DNA of 64,000 nucleotides, from assembly GCA_027919835.1 (NCBI GenBank), contig JANVFP010000007.1:1488001-1552000 (forward strand), written 5' to 3'. Both the position numbers and the translations under genes were made by a program. The notes beneath the pieces were generated by a model. That model saw nothing but the letters and a program-made list of their open reading frames with translations. It had not been told where the DNA came from and made no database searches. This document shows, in pieces, positions 12,701 through 22,828 of the stretch (position 1 is the first letter of the stretch; every line of letters starts with the position of its first letter). Source of the DNA: Lentinula raphanica. Its lineage: Eukaryota; Basidiomycota; Agaricomycetes; Agaricales; Omphalotaceae.

Positions 12701-14290
12701 TATCCTTACTCTCTAACAGAGTCTCTGCGAGAGGTGTAAGCAGCGGGCTTGACTGTGAAAAGCCCGAAGACGAGAAGCTGTTCCAATCCACGTTCAGACC
12801 AAGAGTATCCAAGTTTGGCCGCTGCACAGTTACCGTATCGGAGGAAGATGCTGACAACAATCGACTGTAACTAGTTGTGTTTCTCGATCCGGTCTCTTGA
12901 GGTGAGTCGGCACGAGGGATGAAAGTGATAGAAGACTCGCGCTGTATGACATCTTCTGCGAGTAAGGAGAGAATTCCTAGAGTTTCGTCGCTCAGAATGC
13001 GTCCTACGCCAGGGAATTTGTCGGTGCTTGGAGAATAAAGGAGTTCCTCGTCTCCTGCGCTGGCGTTTTGCTGTACCTTGCGCCATAATGAGTACGGCGG
13101 GGTATCAGAAGAGGGGGTTATCGCATTCAGAGCATCTGCGACCATCTGCAAAGACACTTTGGCTGCTCGTGGACTAGAGTTTTCAGTGTCAATATGCACA
13201 AAGAGCGCGTCATAGCGACGCGTCGAAAAGCGCGGTCTGGGGAGAAGATATTCCTTCGTGGATGATTGATCCTTTCCGGTATAGGGATAGTGTTTTACTA
13301 GTTCAACCAATCGCTTGGGCATACGATGGTTGGCAATCTCATTCCTGAATGACAGTTGAGTATTAGAGATCAATGAAAGACGAGGCGGACTGAGTAACTG
13401 GGAAGAAAGTGCTTTCATGTACTCACCGAATGTGCGACAGAAAAAGATGCTCCATCATGCGCCCGTATTTGTCCCATTTTGCGTAGAATGTCAAGAAGTC
13501 ATCACCCGGAGTCGAGCGTTCTGAGGTCAGGAGCCATAGACCAAGGGACTTGGAGAGTTTGCTTCCGGATATACCGTTCGCCTCGGAGTGTGCTGCGAGC
13601 GAGGAGAACAGATCGACGGCTGTGGTAAGGAGCTCTAAATTGGTAGGAGGCAGCTGAGGGGCCAATATTTGAGCGAAGGACTTGGGTGGGTACGAAGCAG
13701 ATTTTTCAGCCTCGAAGAAATCGTGATACCAGGCTTCTTTCTGTCCAAAAAAAGGGCCTGAAAGCTCTAGGTGGCGGATAGCCCATCGAAAAACCGCAGC
13801 AACGTCGTGAGCGGAACGAGTGGAATTGACTTCAGATTCGAATTCGGCAGCTGAAGATTGTATGAATAATAGGATTAGTCGCTGTTGGGTTGCCGGCGAA
13901 GCCGAGTGCCAGTGAGGGTGCATTATGCCAAGGGTCTCTAAGCCTAGAAGATGGATGAGGAGACGGTACCAATTTAAAGACACAGAGATACTCACCTCGA
14001 GCAACAATTACTTGTGAACACGCTCGAATAATCGTAAGGGCCTGCTCAGGAGACAGTCTCTTCTTCCCGGCTACATCACCATTCTCGAATATGCTACTGA
14101 GAACGCGAGTTTCCTGGTGCTCAGGAAAGCTGAGAGAAAGATGAGGATAGTCGGGGCCTTTCTCGGGTGAAGGACTCGGAATTACATATTCAAATTTGCC
14201 TTCTAGTGGCGACGCAGAAGATTTAGAGCTGGTCGATGCCTTGTCCTCGTGCTTCCTGCGTCCGAAGACTTTGGACAGAAATAAGGCCAT
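9745..14290 (-). CDS. Msb1/Mug8-domain protein with long acidic C-terminal tail
   Basis: Five exons on the minus strand: 14290 to about 13999, about 13949 to 13433, about 13357 to 11731, about 11670 to 9843, and a short last exon ending with TGA at 9745-9747. The first about 450 residues (VIVARG/LETLGIMHPHW, FRWAIRHLELSG, WYHDFFEAEKSASYP, SLAAHSEANGISGSKLSK, FYAKWDKYGRMMEHLFLSHIR) match what I know as the fungal Msb1/Mug8 domain (formerly DUF1708), linked in yeasts to bud emergence and Rho/Cdc42-dependent growth. The middle part is Ser-rich and basic (SPKR repeats, KKKKGKG). The last about 600 residues are a Glu/Pro/Ser/Val-rich, probably disordered tail. An open frame stops at 9843, but the bases there form a GTAAGT donor, and splicing to about 9797 adds a short PATPLEPESEG-type tail of the same composition. 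The Msb1 assignment is from memory of the family and should be confirmed by profile search. Confidence 0.75.
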
Positions 14291-14491
14291 CCCGAGGTCG
14301 TACCAGAAGAAAGAAGTACAACGACGGATAAGCGCCCGCGACTTGTTTTTAATTTCGCTTACACGACCATGAAATCGTTCTCAACAGACAGACATCGTTA
14401 AACTTCTAAGCAAATGTACAAAATACATATACAGATTCATGTAGCAGAGGCATCGTAGCAAAGTAGGATTAGTGATGTGCATGGAAGTGAC

Positions 14492-15608
14492 CTACTGGAC
14501 GGTAGCCGTAGCACCCCAGAAAGAAGCAAACCACTGTTCAGCGGCAGCGAGCTTAGCGAAGCCTCTAGGACCCGATAATCCACCGACGACGAGGAAGAAA
14601 TGCGCAACGGATACTGAGAATATGTAACGTAAGGACAAACAGAGATCCTGATAGCTGAATATAACTCACCTGCGGTGATTACTGCGAGGACCGAAGATAC
14701 TGCGAATCCACTGCCGTACTGGGCCTTGGGTGCCACAGGCAAATTCTTCTGTGATTGATCCTGATCCGGAAGAATAGCACCAAACAGATCGCCATTGTAA
14801 CGGAACACGTCTTTGGCTTCTTGTACAATCGCAGCTAAGCGAAGTACATGAGACCCGGGGTGTATCGAACTTGGGAGGAGTAACTCTTTAGATACCTTTG
14901 ACCGCAACGTTGTCACCTGCACCCTCGTTCATACCGTTTCTATACCAATCTTTGATACGCTTCATCTCTCCCAGAGAGGCAGTCTTGGACGATGACAGTT
15001 CCTTAAATGCGTAGAACGATAATCCTTCGCCAGCAGCCTCGTCCAAATCGTAAGCCTTGGCCAAAGAGTGACGAATAGTTTGCCCTCCCGACAAGTCTCC
15101 CAGATACCGGACATATGCATGGGCAACGAGCGGTGTGGGGTCCCCAGAATTAGAAATTGTGTTAATTCTTTCGACATACACAGTCATGGCCTTGGGCGGA
15201 TTGGTAATCAGTGACCGATGAAGAGGATGCGATGTCCATGTTGATTCTGGCACTTGGAGGAGCTGAGCTATGTCGGAGGAAAGTGACGGTGCACGTTTAA
15301 GAAGTGTAGGGTTGTACGTTGGTTCAAGAACCGGATGTGTGGCGTGCCGCTCCAGACCTTCCTCCAACGCTGCGTAAATATGCCAAAGCATCATCAGAAA
15401 ACGGACATATTCCTCCTGCCAAACCCAATAGTGAGCAGAAGCACAAAAACAAAAGTGTCGCGAGGGATTGAGTTCTGACCTTCGTTAGTTCGCCATTGGC
15501 TAATTTCGCAGCTGCTGGTGAAAACGCAATGCTATCGTGAGCCTCCTTCGTCGATTGGCGGACGAGTTCGGACAGTGGTTGGTTCATGTCAAGCGTCGAT
15601 GGGGACAT
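14492..15608 (-). CDS. Heme oxygenase with C-terminal membrane anchor
   Basis: Cleaves heme to biliverdin, iron and CO, with electrons from NADPH-cytochrome P450 reductase at the ER membrane. Exon 1 carries the proximal-histidine segment (RQSTKEAHDSI). Splicing over 15415-15480 joins GELTK to EEYVRFLMMLWHIYAALEEG. The family signature YLGDLSGGQ lies near residue 150, with FYAF downstream. Splicing near 14670 joins SVLAVITA to a segment with VAHFFLVVGGL, giving the hydrophobic tail anchor, and ends at TAG 14492-14494. The start at 15608 (MSPSTLDMNQPL) is preferred over an upstream ATG at 15659 because it is closer to the family length. All heme-pocket landmarks I can recognise are present. Confidence 0.93.
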
Positions 15609-15948
15609 GGTTGTGGAAGGGTGGAAAGCTGTTGCAGCGTGCCTTGACCCTTGGTACACAGCTTACGCAGTCGCTGAAGAGAAGAGAACGAATGCGTTGG
15701 TAACAGCCGAGATAATCATATAGATAACGCGTTTTTATATTGTGAGATCTTATCAGATAAGCGCCTTGTTACAGCAAGATTGTTACTAATCGATACAAAT
15801 ATTGGTCACTGTGAGGGTATTCAATACATTGCTACGATTGCATGCGAGAGTATATACAGGATATGGGCGGTAGAAGCGTATGCATAGAGTCCAAGTCTAA
15901 ACGTTCGACGAAAGGAGAAAGAAAAACTAGAGATCGCAAAGAGAAAAG

Positions 15949-16260
15949 ATGCCAGAATTTTTGCTCGAACTGCGGCAGCTAAGCCTGCTGCCTGAAGTTC
16001 AAAGTTGCAAAGACCTGAAATGGCGTGATCAATTCATGGACTTTCGGCCAGAAAACCAACCTGCACAGTCATCAGATGCCGCGAATCTTCTAGACGCAGT
16101 AATATGGGCAGCACTCACGTCTGATTCTAACTTCGCGGATGCTGGACTAGACCTCGAAGGACTTGATAATGTTCGTTTTCTAGGCGGCCGGTCAAATTTC
16201 GGTGGGTTGAATGACTGGACGCCCGACATGGTAGGAGAATCCCTTGGGGCAATCTCTTGA
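15949..16260 (+). CDS. Small acidic ORF, unknown, doubtful
   Basis: A 103-residue open frame with an ATG start (MPEFLLELRQLSLLPEV) and a fairly normal amino-acid composition, facing away from heme oxygenase. It has no domain I recognise, no membrane segment and no obvious splice partner. It may be a real small gene or a 5' UTR frame. Confidence 0.25.
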   Translation: MPEFLLELRQLSLLPEVQSCKDLKWRDQFMDFRPENQPAQSSDAANLLDAVIWAALTSDSNFADAGLDLEGLDNVRFLGGRSNFGGLNDWTPDMVGESLGAIS

Positions 16261-16319
16261 AGTGTGGCTGTCGGGAATAAGTTCACTACATTCGAATCGG
16301 AGTTGTGTTCTGGACAAAG

Positions 16320-17773
16320 TTATGGCATTGAGTAGGCGGTGACACAAGAGATAACTGATAAGAGCTCACTGATTCCTGAATCGGGTTTATTGACGCCCAT
16401 CTGAACCCCACCAGAAATGACGCGCCAGCTAACCGCGAAGTATCCTTTCTGCCGCTCAGCCTCGAATTGGCTCAAGGGCTTGGCTGGAAGAGTATGGTTA
16501 GGTGAGCGGGCTTTCGGTCCAGGCTCCTTCCTGGTATTGGCATTCACGTCTTTTTCGCGACCTAAAGGTGATTCCCGTGAAACGTCTTTGCCATTAGTTG
16601 ATGGAGGAGGGTCAGAATGGATACTAGGAGAGAACCGTATCAAAACAGTGAATTCGTTTACATCCCTAGTCAAACTAACTCACAACGTGCAGTCGCTTCC
16701 TTTTGGACAAAGTTTCTTTGGAGGTTTGTAGAATTTGCATCGTACAGCTAGATGGACACAATCCGTTCATCAGATAGAATATGGATAATGGGGGGCATAA
16801 CTGACTTTTGTATGGCTTGGGTTCGTTGCTGATTTTCCGAGGTTGCGATAGTGGATGAAATTCGGATTGATCAATTTGTGGAGAAGTAACACCTAAGTAC
16901 GCAGGCTCTCTGTTTGCGATACCTGACGATCCGCGGAACAACGCCGAGTCAACATATTGGTCAGGGGAAACGACGATGGGTTCGGAATGGTGAGATTGAG
17001 CATTTGCCTCTGTCTCGACTTGAACGGCATCGTATTGCGGATAATCCGGGACTGTAGCGATGGAGCTTGTGACACTGGATGAATCTCTGGAGCTGGTACG
17101 CGATATATAGTCTGATTGAGGTATATACCAATCGGCCGGGTAGTATTGTGACGGTTGGATAGAAGGAGAATATTGTGGATAGTGCAGATACGACTCGTAC
17201 GTCCAAAAGGGAGGTTGAAAACCGACCGGGTTCGGCGTGGTGGGAGTATAACCATATGGATGCATATGATCTAACACCTGTGGTTAGTGAAATATGGGAT
17301 ATCGAGAACAGTCAACGTACATTGAGCGGGAATGTAGCTTGCTTCATGCATGGCGACAATGTTAGGGGAAAGACCACTCCAATGGGTATCACCTGGAAGA
17401 AGAGATCGAAATCGAGACACAAATATTTGTCGGAGACGCCTACCAGTGACTGATATAAGATGCTGAGGATCATGCTTGAATCGGCAATTGTTTCCGTTTC
17501 GACAATATCCAGCATCAAAAAATTTACAGAACAGAGCGCTATGGTGAACGTCGGGGGGCATGGCGGATGAAAAGATATGTGCAAAATCACACTGCATCGC
17601 AGAGAATGGGCAGGTGCCTGTTTGAAAGAACTTGCACGGTTTAGCTGTGAATTCCGTAAACAAGCCGTCGTATGTACATTCCGAAAAGACAATTAGGAAG
17701 AGGAATACGTGGGTGACTCACTGTGCCGCTTTCTTTCCTCTTTCTTCTTCGTCGAGTTGGCAGTCATGATCAT
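16320..17773 (-). CDS. Triple CCCH zinc-finger protein
   Basis: Exon 1 starts at ATG 17773 (or 17767) and encodes a basic lead, MTANSTKKKEERKRH. Splicing over about 17652-17714 joins in phase to TKPCKFFQTGTC. Finger 1 is C-x7-C-x6-C-x3-H and finger 2 (CKFFDAGYCRNGNNCRFKH) is C-x7-C-x5-C-x3-H. A third finger near the C-terminus only appears after splicing at about 16678/16638: the exon ends within CKFYKPPKKLCPKGSDCT and the next begins FIH, giving C-x9-C-x5-C-x3-H. Between fingers 2 and 3 lies a Tyr/Pro/Ser-rich linker, and after finger 3 a Ser/Pro/Lys-rich tail. CCCH fingers of this spacing usually bind RNA, so a post-transcriptional role is inferred. The final exon might be spliced further near 16372, so the stop at 16320-16322 is tentative. 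Confidence 0.8.
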
Positions 17774-19298
17774 TCAGAAGCGTTTTTGGAACCTGAGAAA
17801 TGTGGAGGGAAGAGATCGGATAAGGCAAACAGAAGGGCACGTTGGGGAGCAATTAATTCCTTCTACAGAGCCTTTTATATTTACTCTGATCAAAGCCCCT
17901 TTGGGATCTGTAATTCGCATGCGGCCTTCCTTTACTTTATATATCACAGACAAGAGAGATGTGCAATGGCCTTTGAACCGGTTTTCCATAGGAGGTCGGA
18001 ACCCTGGGCCGCAGCGTCTGTGTGGCCGGCAGTAGTTACACCACCGTAGAAGTGAAGGTCCTCGAGCCTGCGTTGAGCTATGGGGAATATAGCTGCTTGT
18101 AACAATTACCAAACTGCCCAATTTGAGGCTTAGACTTGTAAGTCTAGTCGCTGATATATGAATGACGAGTCTTTTTACCTTGGCGGAACGTGTTGACACC
18201 TTCGAGACAAAGCAAATGGACAAAGTCTCTAAACACGAGGACTATATGAAGACCGCCGGAGGTTTTGTTTTCCCAATAATTCTCTAATTGAGGCCCGTAT
18301 GTGATTTGACGAAAACGACAAAAGACAATAAAGAAGCTCGCTGGACGCACTATCCTGCACTATCTCGGTATCTCGTGTATTGTCAAGAAGTCAATCGATG
18401 GCCCATGTCAATTCGCGGGACTAAGGGTTATTGTTATCTAGCAGAGCGTGGGCTAGCGTGGGTCGAAACTTGGAAGGAATACCGGGGACGAGCGGGATGC
18501 TCTAATCTTGTATAAGAAAGCATGTTCCGTCAGTGTCAACAGTAGACACGAGGCATCCTATATCCAAGTGGCGAAATCTTTGAGGGTAGATTGGAACGTA
18601 GACTACAGAATGTCACCGTTGTGCCCTGGCGAGCCTAGGATATTGCGGAAACTCTGGCTTATCGTTTCCGTTGTTGCGGTTCACATCCGTGAATCCTGAT
18701 GCGAACATGTCTGAACATGTACAAAATTTTGATTCAATCATGATAGTTTTTGACACTGAAGCGGATTCACCTCTGTTCGACACAGCTATCAGCTTTGTTC
18801 TGCGAATATCAGAATTTGGACAAGCCCCTAGCCATATCAACGCTAAGGATGACAAACGTATCATGACCTCGGACTCCTCTGTCCGAAAGGTGCCAGAGCT
18901 CTTCGTAAAGTCAACCTGTCCTGTTTGAGCTGTCAGCATCAACATTGCTTGACTTGAAGGTAGCTAGGACGCTAGCTCAGTACTAGGCCAAGTGACATTG
19001 ATGTAATATCGATAGCAATGATTGGATGTATTGCCTGCTTTTGAAGAGGATGCTGAATGGTAGATTCGTAGCTAAGACGGTGCAGAGATGTCAATCTTCC
19101 GAAAGTTTGTCCAATGGCCAATTCGACGATGAGCGACGATGGGGCTAGGCATGATTACGTGAGCTTCCGTGACGCCCAGGCTCAGGCTGCGAATCACGAG
19201 CCTCGACTCCAGCTTCTACTTATTACCTTCACCATCGCCAGTCCATCTTACAATCATTTATAGCTCTTTTCTCACTCACTTTCTCAATTTGAACAGCC
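17774..19298. other. Long intergenic region, no supported gene
   Basis: About 1.5 kb between divergently transcribed genes. Several 60-110 codon frames exist (for example around 18613-18945 minus and 18671-18928 plus), but they lack domain motifs and would require unsupported splicing. It presumably holds both promoters; nothing more specific is visible. Confidence 0.5.
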
Positions 19299-20894
19299 AT
19301 GGGCTTAGCAGCCAAATCGCAATGCGGAGCCAGCGACGTGCTCACTGCGATTCTTCTTTTATCCCTTCTACCGCCAGAGAGTTACTCCTTCCAGCTTAGT
19401 CCCGGAGCGAAAATTTCTTCTCTGTTCAGCAGTATGAATTCGGATAAAGGCTGGTGGGGATGGGCTTGGGGAGCAGAAAGCACCGTCACCGTCGTAGACA
19501 GGTCTCCTGTCGTTTCGTTTTCCTCGAGGCCTGGTAAGCTCTATTGAAGGAAACATAGCACCACAAGTTCTGAATTCCTTGCTCTCATAGCGGCATTCGG
19601 TACAGAGATCAGCAGTCCAATTCTTGGATATGTTCTCCCTTTGTCTTCGTTCACAAAGCCTTGCTCTTCAACGCCGGACTTCTCATCGGATTCACCTCCT
19701 AACACTGGATGCCCCGACCTATGTCTTCATGGACCGAATGCTCCCGATCCTTCCGAATCTTGGATAGCATTGGTACAGAGGGGAAAATGTGAATTCGTAA
19801 ACAAAGTACGAGAGGCACAGAGACTGGGTGCCAGAGCTGTCGTTGTAGGCGGGGATGATCCAGAAATTTCTGGATATCCAGATACGCTTGTAAACATGTA
19901 CAGCCCAGGTGAGTATTTTCCCTTCACAACTACCGAGAAGCTTCTCTGAATCGTATGGCTCAACGCAGAAGACGCTTCTGATGTCCAAATTGCCGCGACA
20001 TTCATCAAATATTCCGACTACACAGAGCTTTATAGGCTGATCTCTACATCAAATACCTCTCATGCTGGTCTCCGGACGTTATCTCTACTCATCACAGCAG
20101 AGTATTCCGCATGGGAATGGTACTCGTAAGTGTCTTGTGATCCAGAAATTATGTTCCATCTAACCATCAACAGCCCGATCATAACGTTCATCATCATCCT
20201 CTTGCTTCCTTCCATTCTGACATTTATAACCTTGCTTATACATCGCATCCGAGCTGCACGAGCTGCCCAGAGAGACCGAGCACCGGAGGAATTTGTCCAT
20301 AGTTTGCCGTGGAGAGTTTGGACTGGTTCTGGCTGGGAGAAACATGAAGGTACCGAGGACGCTAACGCAGCCGTCAATTCTTTCGATGTCGATATTGAGG
20401 GATCGCCACGTTCTTCCGTTGAAGGGGTCCAGGATCTTTCTGAAACCAGCCATCCTTCATCGTCAAATCCCAACCAGGAATCAGGTCAGCCGTGGTTCGA
20501 ATCTCAAGTATGTTCTCATCTTCCTATCTCCCCCGATTTCTTTGCTCTAATATCACTTGTAGACGGAATGTGCGATTTGTCTGTCCGATTTTGAAAAAGG
20601 CGACAAAGTGCGCGTTCTACCGTGTCATCACCTGTTTCATATGCATGAGGTCGACGAGTGGTTGATTCAACGAAAGAAATTAGTGAGTGCAGGTAGTTCG
20701 TTGTTCAATCTCATCTGCGCTGACACAAGTCATAGTGTCCGGTCTGCAAAGCAGACGTCACAGTACCTCAGCCGCGTCCTTCAAATTCACCCGTCACGGA
20801 AATTTCAAGAGTCCCATCATCGCAACCTCCATCCGAGGAGGCTACAGAAACCACACCCCTTCTCTCAAACTCACGCTCCCTCAATGAGGAATGA
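19299..20894 (+). CDS. PA-TM-RING ubiquitin ligase, endomembrane
   Basis: Multi-exon gene. The N-terminus has a hydrophobic signal ([14 protein letters not shown]). Next comes a protease-associated domain ([29 protein letters not shown]), then a transmembrane helix ([22 protein letters not shown]) and a cytosolic RING-H2-like finger, [23 protein letters not shown], completed by splicing at about 20682/20736 to CPVCKADV. The C-terminus carries ETTPLL, a plausible dileucine sorting signal, and stops with TGA at 20892-20894. Family members ubiquitinate cargo in Golgi, endosome or vacuole membranes. In the finger the sixth metal ligand of classical RING-H2 (FHxxC) is replaced: the sequence reads [10 protein letters not shown]. 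Whether the neighbouring His compensates is unknown. Confidence 0.88.
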
Positions 20895-21260
20895 ACATCA
20901 AGTTACTTTTGCTGTTCATATGTGCATTTGACGCTTGTAATGACCCCACTACGTCCATACTTGTGCTTGTAGGATCTGTCAGAGTTGACCATACTTATTG
21001 TGTAATAGTAAACCCAAGCATATACCCAACACACTTAATCCAACATCCTCATCCCATCTCATTTCTGTCCTTGATTATTATCGGAATGTACATGTCGGTT
21101 TCGGTGTTCTCAACTAGTAGTTCAACAACGGGCGCCATTAAGCTTCGACCATTGAGAGTTATGCAGACAGTGTAGCTGTTCATGTCATAAATCATCGAGG
21201 ACAATTTGAGAGACATTGGACAACATACTCGAAACCAGTTTTCTCGACTGTAACAAAACA
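20895..21260. other. Convergent intergenic spacer
   Basis: 3' UTRs of the flanking convergent genes, AT-rich, no supported ORF. Confidence 0.5.
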
Positions 21261-21533
21261 TCAAGTCTCCTTCAACATCTGCTTCAGCCGGGGCCGAATG
21301 GACGCATGCACATCCTTGAGATCCTCTTTCTTGACCACTGGCTCAACCCGTAGGTTTGAGGGCCAAACAGAACCGGTAGCAACCTTCCTCTGCATGAGAA
21401 TGTCGATGACTGTAGGCTGGACTGTTTTGGCGGCAGCTTGAGCCACTTGGTGTAACGAAGGATTGATTTTCGCCTTCGAGGGTAGACTATTTCGAGATAT
21501 TATTTGTATGGAACGGGCCAAAGAAGATCGCAT
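21261..21533 (-). CDS. Small basic protein, possible mitochondrial presequence
   Basis: Ninety residues from ATG 21533 (MRSSLARSIQIISRNSLPSK). The N-terminus is rich in Arg, Ser and Leu with no acidic residue over the first 20 or so, as in mitochondrial targeting peptides. The rest is Lys/Val-rich and ends RPRLKQMLKET. No family is recognised. An intronless single frame with a clear start, and composition unlike the surrounding noise, favours a real gene. Confidence 0.5.
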   Translation of the reverse strand: MRSSLARSIQIISRNSLPSKAKINPSLHQVAQAAAKTVQPTVIDILMQRKVATGSVWPSNLRVEPVVKKEDLKDVHASIRPRLKQMLKET

Positions 21534-21799
21534 TGTTGACACAATCTTAAGAACGAGCTGACTTTGAGTACTTCTGAGGGTGGACTGAGTGAATGTGCAC
21601 TTGCCTCTCGTGGTCGTGGTGGCCAGGGATCACAAATAAAATACAAGCGCCGGGAAACCTCTTTGATCAATCAAAACACCAGCACAGCACCGCGACCAGA
21701 CTGCGACTTTGCTTGCTACCATTGCCAACTTTCTTCTTCATCTAAGTACTAGGCTTTCTATGTGCTATTGACGTGCAATTGTATCATCGGACAAAAACT

Positions 21800-22321
21800 A
21801 TGAACGACGACTCGAGAATTGAGGAAATCCAGTGTAAGTCTACACAGACCGTTGTTATTTTACTCATGAACATCCCTCATAGCACCCGATGTGGCTGCAA
21901 ATACGACCCAGCCAAGGGAAATTCCTATACTCATCGAGCAAAACAGCTCTGAATCTTCCGAATACTCTGTAGCGTCAGTTGCTGCTGTTATTTTAGCGGG
22001 TTTGTGCTCTATAAAGTCTATTCCGTACAATTATGCGGTCTTACTCCAATGCATTGCCACTTCACAGGGTCCATAGCACATTTGTGCCTCACCTGGGGTG
22101 GTTTCACAGGCCAGAGTGGATGGGATAAACTCGTCGCAGTCGAAGACTGGATCGCTGCATTTTTCAGATTTTGATTTCTCTTTGTAGCAGGTGCTGGCAT
22201 CTGTGTGGTTTTCCTCTACTGTCCTTCGGCATACCCAATCATTCCTTATACTGAGCGTGAAATCACGTCCGCCTCTGAGATTCCAGCCATCCCGTTTAGA
22301 AGCAAGGGGCAGGCCTTTTGA
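21800..22321 (+). CDS. Small putative membrane protein, exon model uncertain
   Basis: The ATG at 21800 starts MNDDSRIEEIQ. A donor at about 21833 and acceptor at about 21883 join in phase to SPDVAANTTQPREIPILIEQ and a hydrophobic stretch SVASVAAVILAG. A second splice (donor about 22000, acceptor about 22068) continues as SIAHLCLTWGGFTGQ. From there the frame either stops at about 22172 or is spliced again to GAGICVVFLYCPSAYPIIPY, ending with TGA near 22320. The two hydrophobic stretches suggest a tail-anchored or two-pass small membrane protein. Function unknown; transcript data would settle the 3' exon. Confidence 0.35.
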
Positions 22322-22828
22322 AATCAGGAGGTATTGTGGTGCAAGACCTGTTGGTGGCAATTTCCTCAATTTCTTCACCGAATTTAGCTGTATCTTTCGC
22401 TTCCGCTGTCGCTCTCTCGTGTGTCCTCAGGTATCCTCCTATCTGAATGTGTATGTGGCTCCATTGTTCCATCAGCATGTGGTGGCCCATGGTTGACTAC
22501 TGAATGCCCATATTGCTGTCACGCAGATGCTTCCTCTCTCTCGGTCTGTCATCGCTGGAAAAGCAGATCTCCTGCTGATCATGTTCCCACTCCTCGACAG
22601 TCGGTACCGCACACGTAGGCACCAGGTACATTACTTGATGAATTTGTGGGTAGTTCTGCTTCGTTTTTTTTGTTTCTCAAACTCAGATATGCATCTCATT
22701 TTGCTTGGGAAATCCATATTATCATACGACCTGCAATTATCACAAGTTCCTACTATTTGTAAAGTACCAGAAAACACGAGACTCAGAGACCCAGAGAATT
22801 ATTGACAGAGATGGCGGCAAAACATTTT
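22322..22828. other. Convergent intergenic spacer
   Basis: Between the small membrane protein candidate and the 3' end of the transcription factor gene. Only short frames, no recognisable motif. Confidence 0.45.

Noticed and set aside
18613..18945. Overlapping frames on both strands in the 17.8-19.3 kb gap
   Set aside because: No domain, no splice-consistent partner, no biased composition.
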